Positions 18,541 through 27,342 of a stretch of DNA of 64,000 nucleotides are shown piece after piece. Made by a program: the position numbers and the translations under genes. The notes below the pieces were generated by a model. That model saw only the letters and a list, made by a program, of their open reading frames with translations. It was not told the origin of the DNA and searched no databases. The stretch is from contig CAJTFX010000026.1 in assembly GCA_910575555.1 (NCBI GenBank), positions 1 to 64,000 on the forward strand. Direction: 5' to 3'. Source of the stretch: Lachnospiraceae bacterium. GTDB taxonomy: Bacteria; Bacillota; Clostridia; Lachnospirales; Lachnospiraceae. Within the stretch, counting starts at the first letter, position 1. The number at the start of each line of letters is the position of its first letter.

Positions 18541-18741
18541 GGGATACGGACGAAACTACCGGACTGCCCTTTGACACACAAACAGGGCAGTGTTCCGGCA
18601 AACTAACTGCCTACTGCGGCTAAGGAGTTCCGGAGAGCCGTCACTCCTAAGTCTCCGTAAGCAGTGGATTTCGCCTTCACACAATACGCCCTTGAACCGT
18701 TTGCTTAGCCAAAGGGCAGTCCGGCAGTTCCTGTGTATCGA
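18541..18741. repeat. Long palindromic repeat, copy B (long form)
   Basis: CCGGACTGCCCTTTG (18559-18573) pairs exactly with 18710-18724, within wider ends GGATACGGACG / CTGTGTATC. A middle segment of about 95 bp, absent from copy A, contains its own hairpin AGGAGT (18623-18628) / ACTCCT (18643-18648). It is the inverted homologue of copy C. Confidence 0.8.
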
Positions 18742-18940
18742 AATATCATGCGTAACTTTGTCAGGTGCATTTTACATTTCTTGGGTATCGTATATTTTGT
18801 TGGGTACATTTTACATTTCTCGGGATACTGGAAGCATTCTGCAGAAATTTGCACCGTATCACCATATAGGGAAAGTGTGTTGAGAGCTTCCGCATTCCGC
18901 ACTGAACACACTCTAGGATTAGGATGAACATTCTATCTTT
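18742..18940. repeat. Spacer with a direct repeat and a hairpin
   Basis: CATTTTACATTTCT followed by GGGTATC or GGGATAC occurs twice (about 18768-18791 and 18808-18829), and AGTGTGTT (18874-18881) pairs with AACACACT (18905-18912). No gene is visible. Confidence 0.45.
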
Positions 18941-19140
18941 CGATACACAGGAACTCCAGGCTTGCCCTTTGGCTAAGCAAACGCTTCAAGGGCGTCTTTT
19001 GGTGGAGGCGAAATCCACTGCCTACGGAGACTTGGGAAGGAAGGCTTTCCTGACTTCCCTAGTCGTAGTTGGCAGTTAGTTCGCCGTAACCTTGCCCTGT
19101 TTGTGTGTCAAAGGGCAAGCCTGGAGTTCCGTCCGTATCC
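18941..19140. repeat. Long palindromic repeat, copy C (long form, inverted)
   Basis: Perfect 22-bp arms at 18950-18971 and 19109-19130 (core CAGGCTTGCCC) lie inside GATACACAGG / GTCCGTATC ends. The middle segment matches that of copy B in reverse orientation; its internal hairpin is GGGAAG (19034-19039) / CTTCCC (19054-19059), different bases from copy B but again complementary. Confidence 0.8.
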
Positions 19141-19268
19141 AAAGATATAATTCTCACCTAAGCACCGGCCTGAAGTCCCGTCCGTATCCAAAGACATAAT
19201 TCTCACCTAAGCACCACCCCGAAGTCCCATCCGTATCCAAAGATATAATTCTCACCTAAGCATTCCCC
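19122..19268. repeat. Three tandem 49-bp repeats
   Basis: Units start at 19122, 19171 and 19220, each holding GTCCGTATCCAAAGA, ATAATTCTCACCTAAGCA and a (T/C)(G)(G/A)AGT(T/C)CC start. The first unit overlaps the right end of palindrome C, so the array seems to have grown from that end. Units differ at only a few positions. Confidence 0.8.
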
Positions 19269-19282
19269 TGTTTTCTACACCC

Positions 19283-20353
19283 CTAGCAATTTCCAGCCTC
19301 CCGCTCCATCATATCCCAGCACCCCCACAAATACATGATTCCCAGCGCCCTGTCATACAGCCCGTATCCCGGACGGCACTGCTCGCCCCAGATATGGCGC
19401 CCATGGTCGGGACGGATGTACCCTTCATATCCGCAGTCATGGTAAGCCCGCATAATCTCAAGGATTCCCACATCCCCGTCGCAGTCCCTGTGGGAGCTTT
19501 CCGTGAAATCCCCGTTGGGGAAATGCTTCACGTTGCGGATATGGGCAAAGGCAATCCGGTCGCAGTATGTCCGCACAATGTCCGGCACGTCGTTCTCAGG
19601 GTTTGCCCCCAGGGAACCGGAGCACAGGCACAGGCAGTTGTGATCGTCGTCCACCATGGACAGGAATTTCCCAATGGATTCCTTATCCACTAACAGCCTC
19701 GGCAGGCCGAAAATGTCCCAGGGCGGGTCATCCTGGTGGATGGCCATTTTAATCCCCGTCTCATGGCAGGTGGGCATAATGGCTTCCAGGAAATATTTCA
19801 GGTTGTCCCAGAGCTTGTCTTTGGTGACCGGCCGGTAGGCCTCAAACAGTTCGTCCAGTTTGGCCATCCGCTCCGGCTCCCAGCCCGGGAAGGTCATCCC
19901 GTGGAGATTTTTCAGGATGTAGTCCGCCATCTCTTTGTAATCTTCCTGAATCTTGGCCTTTTCATAAAATAACGCGGTGGAGCCGTCCTCCATGGGGTGG
20001 AACAGGTCTGTCCTGGTCCAGTCAAAAATGGGCATGAAATTGTAAGTCACCACCTTCACCCCGAATTTGGAAAGGTTGCGTAAGGTCTGTTTGTAGTTTT
20101 CAATGTATTTGTCCCGGGTGGGCAGGCCGATTTTAATGTCGTCATGGACATTGACGCTTTCCACCACGTCCATGTGAAAGCCGTGGCCTTCAATCTGCTG
20201 CCGCATCTGTTCAATCTCTTCCACTTCCCAGACTTCCCCTGCCGCTTTGTTATGGAGCGCCCAGACCAGGCCGGTGACGCCGGGAATCTGTTTGATCATC
20301 TCCTGTGTGATGCTGTCGTTTCCTTCGCCGTACCAGCGAAATGTCATCTGCAT
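19283..20353 (-). CDS. uxuA: Mannonate dehydratase
   Basis: A 356-residue enzyme that dehydrates D-mannonate to 2-keto-3-deoxy-D-gluconate. It is a TIM-barrel metal enzyme; the family's signature regions are present: IHQDDPPW near 225, LCLCSGSLG near 250, HIRNVKHFPNGDFTESSH near 280, and PDHGRHIWGE near 325. AGGAGG lies seven bases before the ATG. It follows the GH3 gene by 60 bp in the hexuronide operon; downstream, the repeat cluster separates it from uxaC. Confidence 0.95.
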   Translation of the reverse strand: MQMTFRWYGEGNDSITQEMIKQIPGVTGLVWALHNKAAGEVWEVEEIEQMRQQIEGHGFHMDVVESVNVHDDIKIGLPTRDKYIENYKQTLRNLSKFGVKVVTYNFMPIFDWTRTDLFHPMEDGSTALFYEKAKIQEDYKEMADYILKNLHGMTFPGWEPERMAKLDELFEAYRPVTKDKLWDNLKYFLEAIMPTCHETGIKMAIHQDDPPWDIFGLPRLLVDKESIGKFLSMVDDDHNCLCLCSGSLGANPENDVPDIVRTYCDRIAFAHIRNVKHFPNGDFTESSHRDCDGDVGILEIMRAYHDCGYEGYIRPDHGRHIWGEQCRPGYGLYDRALGIMYLWGCWDMMEREAGNC

Positions 20354-20413
20354 ATTTCTTCCTCCTAGATTTCATCATAAACTTCTGCTATTATTAAGAA
20401 GTGCAATATCCGC

Positions 20414-22186
20414 CTAAATCCGCGTATCGAACAGCCCGCAGAAAGAATCCACCGGATCTTTTCCTGTAAAGGCTTCTTCTCCTGCCATCAGCTTGGCAAT
20501 CAGGGCATCCATTGTCACGTCTTTGCTGTCATAAGCGTTGATATACGTCCGGGCCTGGGGAATATCTGCCAGTACGAACGGATGCTGAACGCCGATTACC
20601 ACAACGGGAAGTTCAAACACATACCAGGGAATCTCCCCGCCGCCCTTCGTCATGCCGAATGCGGGACGCGCCACAGGCTGAAATCCTCCCGGAATATCCA
20701 CAAGCGTAAGAATCAAGTCCTGATTTTCCCTGAATTCTTTAATGGGAGTTTTCCCGGCAAAATACATATTGAGATCCGGTTTTTCTCCGGCCTGTATGTT
20801 TTTCTGTATCTGTTCCAGAGGACTCTCATAGATAAAAGCGTCAAATCCCTGGGCGCAGAGCTTGTCTTTCAGGGTTTCTGCCGGTGATTTCTTTGCCGCA
20901 AAAATCGCTCCGAGGCCAGGGGCAGACAATCCTTTTACGTACACAATCATAATCCGTTTGTACCGTTCCGGCGTAATGGGAAGCACATCCTTGTCTTTGT
21001 ACTTTACAAGGGTAATGGATTTGTCGGAAATCTCTTTCTGCATCTCTTTATGGGCCTGGCATCCCACAATCTCATGCACCTGTTCTCTGGGCGGCATCAG
21101 TTCTGTTTTTGCCTTTTTGTGGAGTCCCATATGGGCTTTTAATGCCAGAATCCGGTGGAGGGCCTCGTCCAAACGTTCCTCTGTAATCCTGCCGTCCAGA
21201 TATCCCTGTTTCATGCTTGCAAAATCTTCTTCCATCTCATTGAAGAACAGGAACATATCAACTCCAGCGGCAATGGCAGCCGGGAGCACATCGCTGCGCT
21301 TCATGCGGCAGGTGAGCCCTACCATATGGGAAGCGTCCGTCAGCACCATTCCGTTAAAGCCCAGTTTTTTCCGAAGAAGCCCCTGAATCAGTTCCGGTGA
21401 CAGAGTTGCAGGCATCATTTCATCATCGGTAAGCTCCGGATTAAATTGGCGGGCATAGGCCGGCTGCATAATATGGCCTGCCATAATTGCCTCCAATCCA
21501 TTGTCAATCAAGCCCTGGTACACCAGGCCGAAGGTTTTATCCCATTCTTCACAGCTCATGGAATTTACACTGTTTGCCACATGCTGATCCCGGAAATCCA
21601 GGCCGTCTCCCGGAAAATGCTTGGCTGCACAGCAAAATCCCGGATTGGCGTGGGCGCCTTCCATATAAGCTTTTGCCATTACTGCCACTCTCTCTGGATC
21701 ATTTCCGTAAGTACGCAGGCCGATAACCGGATTTTCCCAGTTATAGAGAATATCGCTGACCGGCGCAAAGGACAGGTTGCAGCCGATGGCCGCAGCTTCC
21801 CGGTTGGACATATATCCAAGCTGATAGGCATAGTCTGCATTCCCGGTGGCGGCGATTTTCGTCTGATTTCCGATGGTTGTGCCGTCGGTGCAGGCGCCGT
21901 CCCCGCCGTTTTCCGTGTTGCAGGCAATAATCAGCGGAATTTTGCTGTTTTCCTGTAAAATCCGGTTCTGCTCATAGATTTCATCTGCAGTTCCCGGATT
22001 GTAGCGGATGCCGCCGATGTGATAATCCTTCACGGTCATCTTCAGATATTCCTCGGTACGGGCAGAGCCCATGTTGAAAAATAACTGGCCGATTTTTTCA
22101 TCCACTGTCATATTTGCAATGGTGTCTTCCACCCATTTGCAGTCCTCATCCGACAGATAAAAGGGCTTCCCTTTCATATCTACCAT
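20414..22186 (-). CDS. Glycoside hydrolase family 3 (NagZ-like architecture)
   Basis: 590 residues. The GH3 TIM barrel is complete: KHFPGDG at residues 189-195, a D200-x-H202 pair after it that matches the Asp/His acid-base dyad of NagZ-type GH3 enzymes, and nucleophile Asp284 in LTDASHM. A second domain from about 380 is the alpha/beta sandwich with ELPVVVIGVQHPF. No signal peptide, so it acts on imported oligosaccharides. Its place between a hexuronide symporter/HAD pair and uxuA suggests a uronic-acid-containing or N-acetylhexosamine-containing disaccharide (inference); true specificity is open. AGGAGGAG precedes the ATG. Confidence 0.88.
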   Translation of the reverse strand: MVDMKGKPFYLSDEDCKWVEDTIANMTVDEKIGQLFFNMGSARTEEYLKMTVKDYHIGGIRYNPGTADEIYEQNRILQENSKIPLIIACNTENGGDGACTDGTTIGNQTKIAATGNADYAYQLGYMSNREAAAIGCNLSFAPVSDILYNWENPVIGLRTYGNDPERVAVMAKAYMEGAHANPGFCCAAKHFPGDGLDFRDQHVANSVNSMSCEEWDKTFGLVYQGLIDNGLEAIMAGHIMQPAYARQFNPELTDDEMMPATLSPELIQGLLRKKLGFNGMVLTDASHMVGLTCRMKRSDVLPAAIAAGVDMFLFFNEMEEDFASMKQGYLDGRITEERLDEALHRILALKAHMGLHKKAKTELMPPREQVHEIVGCQAHKEMQKEISDKSITLVKYKDKDVLPITPERYKRIMIVYVKGLSAPGLGAIFAAKKSPAETLKDKLCAQGFDAFIYESPLEQIQKNIQAGEKPDLNMYFAGKTPIKEFRENQDLILTLVDIPGGFQPVARPAFGMTKGGGEIPWYVFELPVVVIGVQHPFVLADIPQARTYINAYDSKDVTMDALIAKLMAGEEAFTGKDPVDSFCGLFDTRI

Positions 22187-22237
22187 AATATCTCCTCCTT
22201 TTTGTGCTGCTCTTTGGACATCCCGGTATGACCAAAT

Positions 22238-23086
22238 TTATTTTTCCCCCAGATTTTCCAGAAACTGCTTTTCTTTTTCCGTCTGGTACTGCCCGCCGTA
22301 GGAATCCTCCAGAAAGCGCTTCAGTCCGGTTTCCTGGAACTCTTTCCAGCTTTCTTCTTCCCTGCCCACTAAGACAGGATAAAAATACACTCCGTTCTGC
22401 CTTGCCGCCTCCAAATCTCCCGGCGCGTCTCCGCACATCAGCACATGTTCCGGCCGGTAGCCCCGTTTCATCAGTTCTTTGATACAGTATGATTTGCTGC
22501 CGGAATTTTGGGCAAAAACCGCGTCGGTATATTCCAAAAGCCCGTGAAGATCCCACTCTTCCAACACTGCCCCCGGGTTGGCGCTGGATACAACGGCAAT
22601 GTCTGCGTCCCGCCAGGCTTTCTTTAATGCTTCTTTCACTCCCTCAAAGGGACGTTTTTCCTCTTCCGGAATACGCCCCACAGACTGGTTCACCGCAAGG
22701 CTCCAGGAAAGGGCTTTCTTAAGACATACGCTGTCCGCCTTCCCAATCTCCCGTTCCAGGGCGTCATTGGATAATTCAGCGGTTTCTTCCACCCATTTTT
22801 CCAAACGATTGAAATCTTCGATTTCACAATACTTTTCCCGGATTTCACCCAGGGATTTCACCAGTCCTTTGAAACGGTTCATTCCCCGGGTCATGGTATA
22901 GAGATTGAGTTCATTCCACCGGGCCAAAATTTCTTCCTTCCATTTTTCCAGTCCCCATTCCGTTACCATGCAGGGGCCGAAACAGCGGAAATGCTTAATA
23001 TTCATGGTGTCCATCGCGCATCCGTCGCTGTCCACACAGATTAAGAAATCATTCCGTTTTGTATAGGCTGCAAATTTATCCGCCAT
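22238..23086 (-). CDS. HAD-superfamily hydrolase
   Basis: A 282-residue cytoplasmic haloacid-dehalogenase-like protein. The nucleophile motif is CVDSDGCAMDT (Asp19, Asp21), motif II is VVSSANP near 180, and motif IV is CGDAPGDLEAA near 230. The cap domain is helical. Probably a phosphatase acting on a sugar phosphate; its place in the hexuronide operon between the symporter and the GH3 gene supports a role in that pathway. The start at 23086 follows AAGGAG at six bases; 20 further codons upstream lie in a tandem duplication and have no site. Confidence 0.82.
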   Translation of the reverse strand: MADKFAAYTKRNDFLICVDSDGCAMDTMNIKHFRCFGPCMVTEWGLEKWKEEILARWNELNLYTMTRGMNRFKGLVKSLGEIREKYCEIEDFNRLEKWVEETAELSNDALEREIGKADSVCLKKALSWSLAVNQSVGRIPEEEKRPFEGVKEALKKAWRDADIAVVSSANPGAVLEEWDLHGLLEYTDAVFAQNSGSKSYCIKELMKRGYRPEHVLMCGDAPGDLEAARQNGVYFYPVLVGREEESWKEFQETGLKRFLEDSYGGQYQTEKEKQFLENLGEK

Positions 23087-23100
23087 AATTTTCTCCTTTT

Positions 23101-23170
23101 GCATATGCCAAAAATCCTTTGCAATTTCTCTTTTTACATATGCCAAAATCCTTTGCAGTTCCTTCTTTTA
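23101..23170. repeat. Two tandem 34-35 bp repeats in the HAD leader
   Basis: CATATGCC, then AAAATCCTTTGCA and a T-rich tail occur back to back (from 23101 and 23136), between the symporter and HAD genes. Part of an in-frame but probably untranslated extension of the HAD reading frame. Confidence 0.65.
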
Positions 23171-23200
23171 CTTATGCCGGACATGCGCCGGCAATGGTTT

Positions 23201-24592
23201 TTACCCCTTATGCCTTGCAGCCAGCTCCGCCACATTTTCTTCCACGCGTTTTTTATTCAGCGGATAAATAAACCACAGACAGAGGGCAACCAGCACAAAT
23301 CCGATGGCAGGGGCGAGACAGGACATTTTAAAAATTCCCTCGGTTACATCCGGGTCAAATGCCGTCGCCTGGGTATAGCCAATCATGGAAAGCAGCACGC
23401 CGGTCAGACCGGACGAAAGAGCCTGCCCCACTTTTCTGGCAAAGGAATATACCGCATAGATAGTTCCGTCCTCACGGATGCCGTTTTTAACTTCCGCATC
23501 GTCAATGACGTCTGTAATCATAGCCCAGATTACCGTATTGAAAAATCCCATTCCCACATAAGCCGCTGTGAAGAATCCCACATAGACAAAAGGATTTAAA
23601 GGATGCACAATAAAACAGAGCACAAATACAACTGCCGAAACCACGCAGGATGCAATGGACAGCTCTTTTTTCCCAAACTGAGTGGATAATTTTACCGCCA
23701 GGGGCGCACAGATTAAAAGCATTGCCGCAGAGCCTGCCAGGGTAGAAGCCGACTGAGCCTGAGGGCTTCCGTAAAAGTTAGGAAACACAAATCCTGCCAT
23801 TCCCTGCATGGTAAGCTGCGCCAGAAGCAGGGAAATTGCCGCTGCAATAATTCCAAGCAGCGAACGGTTGGTGGCCAGGCTTGCAAGCAGCCTTCCGATT
23901 TCCAATTTCTGATTATTGGCAGGAACCTCTACGCGCTCCCGCACAAGATTGAAGCAAAGCAGGTAACAGAGAATGGCCAGTACGCTGAATATACCTGCGA
24001 TAATCGTCATACGGGGACCGGAAAGAACGGTGTTGCCGTTCACTGTCTCAAATGCAAACAGCGGCGTGCCTACTCCAATCACAAGACCTGCAAGGGTCGC
24101 TCCGATGGTTCTCCAGGTAGACAGTTCCGCCCTGTCTTTGGGAGACGGGGATACAGCGGAAGCCATGGAGCCATAGGGAATATTGATGGATGTATAGAAT
24201 ATGGAGCCCCACAGTATGTAGGTAACTGCCATCCAGAACACCTTGAAGCCATATGCCATATTTGCAAAAGACGATTGATAAATCAAAAAAGAAGCTATCG
24301 CTACCGGACCGCACATCCGTTTGATCCAGGGCCGGAATTTGCCGTCTTTGGTGGGCCTGGAACGGTCCACAATCTGCCCCATGGTAACATCGGTAAAAGC
24401 ATCAATAAAACGGGCCGCCATCATCAGGCCCCCTACAAGCCCCGCGCTGATACCCATAACGTCTGTGTAAAATTTCAGCATAAAGCTGGATGACAGAATA
24501 AATGTGAAATCATTTCCGAAATCACCGAACATATAACCGAGCTTGTCTTTCATGCCAAAAGGCCGAACTGAAGAGTTAGAATCTGTTCCCAT
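23201..24592 (-). CDS. GPH-family glycoside-pentoside-hexuronide:cation symporter
   Basis: A 463-residue integral membrane protein with about 12 hydrophobic segments. The N-terminal KDKLGYMFGDFGNDFTF and the loop DRSRPTKDGKFRPW after helix 2 are the usual GPH-family signatures. It probably imports glucuronides or related hexuronides with H+ or Na+. It is the second gene of the hexuronide operon, after the GH2 gene. The start at 24592 is preceded by GAGAGGAG; five upstream codons are excluded because the site falls inside them. Confidence 0.9.
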   Translation of the reverse strand: MGTDSNSSVRPFGMKDKLGYMFGDFGNDFTFILSSSFMLKFYTDVMGISAGLVGGLMMAARFIDAFTDVTMGQIVDRSRPTKDGKFRPWIKRMCGPVAIASFLIYQSSFANMAYGFKVFWMAVTYILWGSIFYTSINIPYGSMASAVSPSPKDRAELSTWRTIGATLAGLVIGVGTPLFAFETVNGNTVLSGPRMTIIAGIFSVLAILCYLLCFNLVRERVEVPANNQKLEIGRLLASLATNRSLLGIIAAAISLLLAQLTMQGMAGFVFPNFYGSPQAQSASTLAGSAAMLLICAPLAVKLSTQFGKKELSIASCVVSAVVFVLCFIVHPLNPFVYVGFFTAAYVGMGFFNTVIWAMITDVIDDAEVKNGIREDGTIYAVYSFARKVGQALSSGLTGVLLSMIGYTQATAFDPDVTEGIFKMSCLAPAIGFVLVALCLWFIYPLNKKRVEENVAELAARHKG

Positions 24593-24646
24593 AATTTCTC
24601 CTCTCATTTCTGCAATTTTATTTTTAATTAAAATTTCACTGTCTTT

Positions 24647-24691
24647 GCACTGCGCTGTTCTGCCCCAGAGCAGACTTTGAATCTGCAGTGC
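24647..24691 (-). promoter_or_regulatory. Structured spacer between GH2 and symporter genes
   Basis: GCACTGC (24647-24653) pairs with GCAGTGC (24685-24691), enclosing a second stem TCTGC (24659-24663) / GCAGA (24670-24674). No T-run follows on the minus strand, so processing or attenuation is more likely than termination. Confidence 0.4.
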
Positions 24692-24745
24692 GGACAGAGA
24701 TTCACACAGCGCTGTACAAAAGAGTATTTGTTATTTTTCCATAAA

Positions 24746-27013
24746 TTATTCCTTATCAATCTGAATGAGCTGCGCATTCAGGCTTTCCACAAATCCTTCC
24801 GGCATCATGGAACCTGCCATCTTCGTCATATCCTCCGGCTTCATGTTCTTCATCATATCCCACATGCCTTCGCCCGGAGACAGAGCAAAGTTTGTAGCCA
24901 GTTTAATGGCCTTAGCGGTAATTTCCATGGCTTTTTTGGATCTGGAAATTTCTTCCAGGGTGCAGCGCACACTGTATTTTCCTTCCGGAAATTCCATAGG
25001 CGCTTTCAAATCCAGATCTCCCGCCAGTTTAAACCAGTTTGCCACGCCTTCCGCCCGCTCATTTACTTCCGGAAGCACATAAATTTCCGGTTCTTTTTCC
25101 ACTTTTTCAATGGTCATGCTGTCTTTACAGTCTCCTGCCACCGCAAGAACCGAATTGAAGCCGTCCTTTAATGCCACGGTAAATACAAATACTTTGTCCG
25201 CTGTCTTTACGCTTTCCAGTTCTCCGTTGATAAACAATGAAACTGCAGGCTGATTGGAGTACACCCGGATTTCCGTCGTTTCCCCTGCACGCTGGGCATA
25301 CCGTCTGCCGCAGAGATGCACCATGGGTTCTTTGTTCCAGTATGCCTTGTAAATGTAATAGCTGTCCTTTTTCGTTTTCCGGTCCATGGTCACCAGGCCC
25401 TTATTGTTCCTTCCTGCAACGCCGCCTTCATTTCTGGCAGCGCATCCAAAGTCAAACATGTTCCATACATGACTGGACCAGAGCCAGGGCCGTTCCTCCA
25501 GTACTTTTGCCATATGCTCATGATAGAGGGCCTGATATTCCTCGCTGTAATCCTTGCATGCCGGGTTGGGCCCATGATAAGTGATGATTCCTTCGCAGCC
25601 GTACTCAGAAACTCCCATGGAAATCTCCGGGTGCTCTTTGTGGAAATTGTCAAACCACGGCCCATTGTCCTCCATTTTTCCGCCGTACCATCCAAAATAA
25701 TGATTGTAGCTTTCCACATCTGTAATTCCGTGAACCGGACTGTCGACAGGCGTCATGGACACATGGGCAATGGTGGTAAGCCTGGTGGGGTCCATCTTTT
25801 TGCACAGGGCGTTCAGTTCTTTATGGTTTTCTACCAATTGCTCTGAAATTCCTCCAATCAGAATCTCGTTGGAGATGCCCCAGAAGCAAATACTGGGATG
25901 GTTGTAATTCTGAAGCACCAGTTCTTTTAACTGGCTAATGCAGTTCTGATGGGCCGCAGGATCTTCATTCATTACGCTGATAAAGGGAATTTCTGCCCAA
26001 ACCACAAATCCCAGTTCATCGCAGGCGTCATAAAAATCCTGGGAATGCTGATAATGGGCCAGACGGATGGTATTTGCCCCCAGTTCCTTGATTATCTTCG
26101 CATCATTGTAGTGATCCTCTCTGGTCAGGGCATTTCCCTTATACAGAAGATCCTGATGACGGCTGACGCCCCTTAAAGGCGTTGGAATTCCGTTCAGAAT
26201 AAATCCTTTGTCCGGATCGCAGGAAAAGCTTCGGACGCCTGCCCGAACGGAAACTTCATCATAGGCTTCATTTCTCCTCTGCAGCGTGGCGGTCACCGTA
26301 TACAGATAAGGATTGCTGCAGTCCCACAATGTCACATCCGGAACATAGACCTCAACAGCCGTACTGTCTGCGGGCCGCACTGCGCCTGCAACTTCTTTTC
26401 CCTGGGCATCTTTGATACTGTAGATGACAGTAAAATTCTCGTCTGCATGCACCGGCCAGGATTCCAGTTTAAATTTAGCCCCGCCGCAGTCGCAGGGAAC
26501 TGCCGTCACCATGAATCCGCTGCTGCCCAAATGCTCCAGATCAAAATGGGCTTTCGGCACACTGATTAAGTTCACGCCCCGGTACAATCCGCCGTAGAAG
26601 GTAAAATCCGCTGACTGGGGATAAACGCTGCTCTTATTCTCATTGCTGCAGGCAATGGCCAGAAGGTTTTCTCCTTCCTCCCGGCAGGCGTCGGTAATAT
26701 CCACCCGGAATATGGAGTAGCCTCCTTCGTGGTAAAATTCTCCCTTTCCGTTGACATAAACGGTGGCCTGCTGCCCCGCCGCCAGAATTTCAAGAATAAT
26801 GCGGCCGTCCGGCAGAGGCTGCACCGGAGTTTTAAAACTTTTGGCATACCAGTAGCAACCTCTGTCATAGCTTCCGTTTCCGTCATGGCCGTCCACTGCA
26901 TTCCAGGTATGGGGCAGATTCACGTCCTGCCAGTCCTCTGGCATAGTCACTGGCAGTTTTTCATTCTCTTTGGAGAATTTCCATCCCTCGTTCAGATTGA
27001 TAATGTTTCTCAT
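24746..27013 (-). CDS. Glycoside hydrolase family 2, probable beta-glucuronidase
   Basis: 755 residues. Jelly-roll and immunoglobulin-like domains precede a TIM barrel with acid/base Glu383 in WGISNEI and nucleophile Glu470 in GVSEYG. Residues 536-538 read NNK, matching the N-x-K motif by which beta-glucuronidases hold the substrate carboxylate, although similar strings occur in some GH2 galactosidases. The uxaC-uxuA-uxuB genes downstream make a glucuronide the most likely substrate. A C-terminal extension of about 150 residues (beta domain plus a methionine-rich tail) is longer than in E. coli UidA. No signal peptide. The start at 27013 follows AGGAGG at six bases; it is the first gene of the operon. 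Confidence 0.85.
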   Translation of the reverse strand: MRNIINLNEGWKFSKENEKLPVTMPEDWQDVNLPHTWNAVDGHDGNGSYDRGCYWYAKSFKTPVQPLPDGRIILEILAAGQQATVYVNGKGEFYHEGGYSIFRVDITDACREEGENLLAIACSNENKSSVYPQSADFTFYGGLYRGVNLISVPKAHFDLEHLGSSGFMVTAVPCDCGGAKFKLESWPVHADENFTVIYSIKDAQGKEVAGAVRPADSTAVEVYVPDVTLWDCSNPYLYTVTATLQRRNEAYDEVSVRAGVRSFSCDPDKGFILNGIPTPLRGVSRHQDLLYKGNALTREDHYNDAKIIKELGANTIRLAHYQHSQDFYDACDELGFVVWAEIPFISVMNEDPAAHQNCISQLKELVLQNYNHPSICFWGISNEILIGGISEQLVENHKELNALCKKMDPTRLTTIAHVSMTPVDSPVHGITDVESYNHYFGWYGGKMEDNGPWFDNFHKEHPEISMGVSEYGCEGIITYHGPNPACKDYSEEYQALYHEHMAKVLEERPWLWSSHVWNMFDFGCAARNEGGVAGRNNKGLVTMDRKTKKDSYYIYKAYWNKEPMVHLCGRRYAQRAGETTEIRVYSNQPAVSLFINGELESVKTADKVFVFTVALKDGFNSVLAVAGDCKDSMTIEKVEKEPEIYVLPEVNERAEGVANWFKLAGDLDLKAPMEFPEGKYSVRCTLEEISRSKKAMEITAKAIKLATNFALSPGEGMWDMMKNMKPEDMTKMAGSMMPEGFVESLNAQLIQIDKE

Positions 27014-27088
27014 TTCTTTCCTCCTTGCTTTATTTTCTACAATATTTTTCCATATGGATTTGTTTTTATACGTCACTTTCCACAATTT

Positions 27089-27110
27089 GTACAGGCAATT
27101 TTTGCCGTAC
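27089..27110. promoter_or_regulatory. Palindrome in the divergent GH2-araC spacer
   Basis: GTACAGGCAA-TT-TTTGCC-GTAC is an imperfect inverted repeat about 75 bp upstream of the GH2 start, in the 329-bp spacer shared with the AraC-type gene. It is a candidate operator. The rest of the spacer is very AT-rich with no clear promoter match. Confidence 0.45.
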
Positions 27111-27342
27111 TTTGTAAGTTATGTATAGTGATAATCCTACTATATTATCTTTTTTTGGCGAGATACGATTTTTAGCATTTTTTGCATTATTTTTATTTTG
27201 CGTTGATTTCACCTGAAAAATGTGCAAAAATAAATAAAAAATTTTCCATTTTCTACATGAGAGGGGAGTCAGGAGGAAAGGGAAACTTATTCATATCAGA
27301 AAATTCCAGAACACACCCCAGAACAATCCATAAAGAAAGAAG

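Noticed and set aside
17084-18601. Longer uxaC start at 18601
   Set aside because: The extra 35 codons lie in palindromic repeat B and have no ribosome site; the start at 18496 has AAAGGA and gives the standard enzyme length.
19122-19268. Possible CRISPR array
   Set aside because: The 49-bp units are tandem with no distinct spacers of unique sequence, only three units, and no cas genes are in the window.
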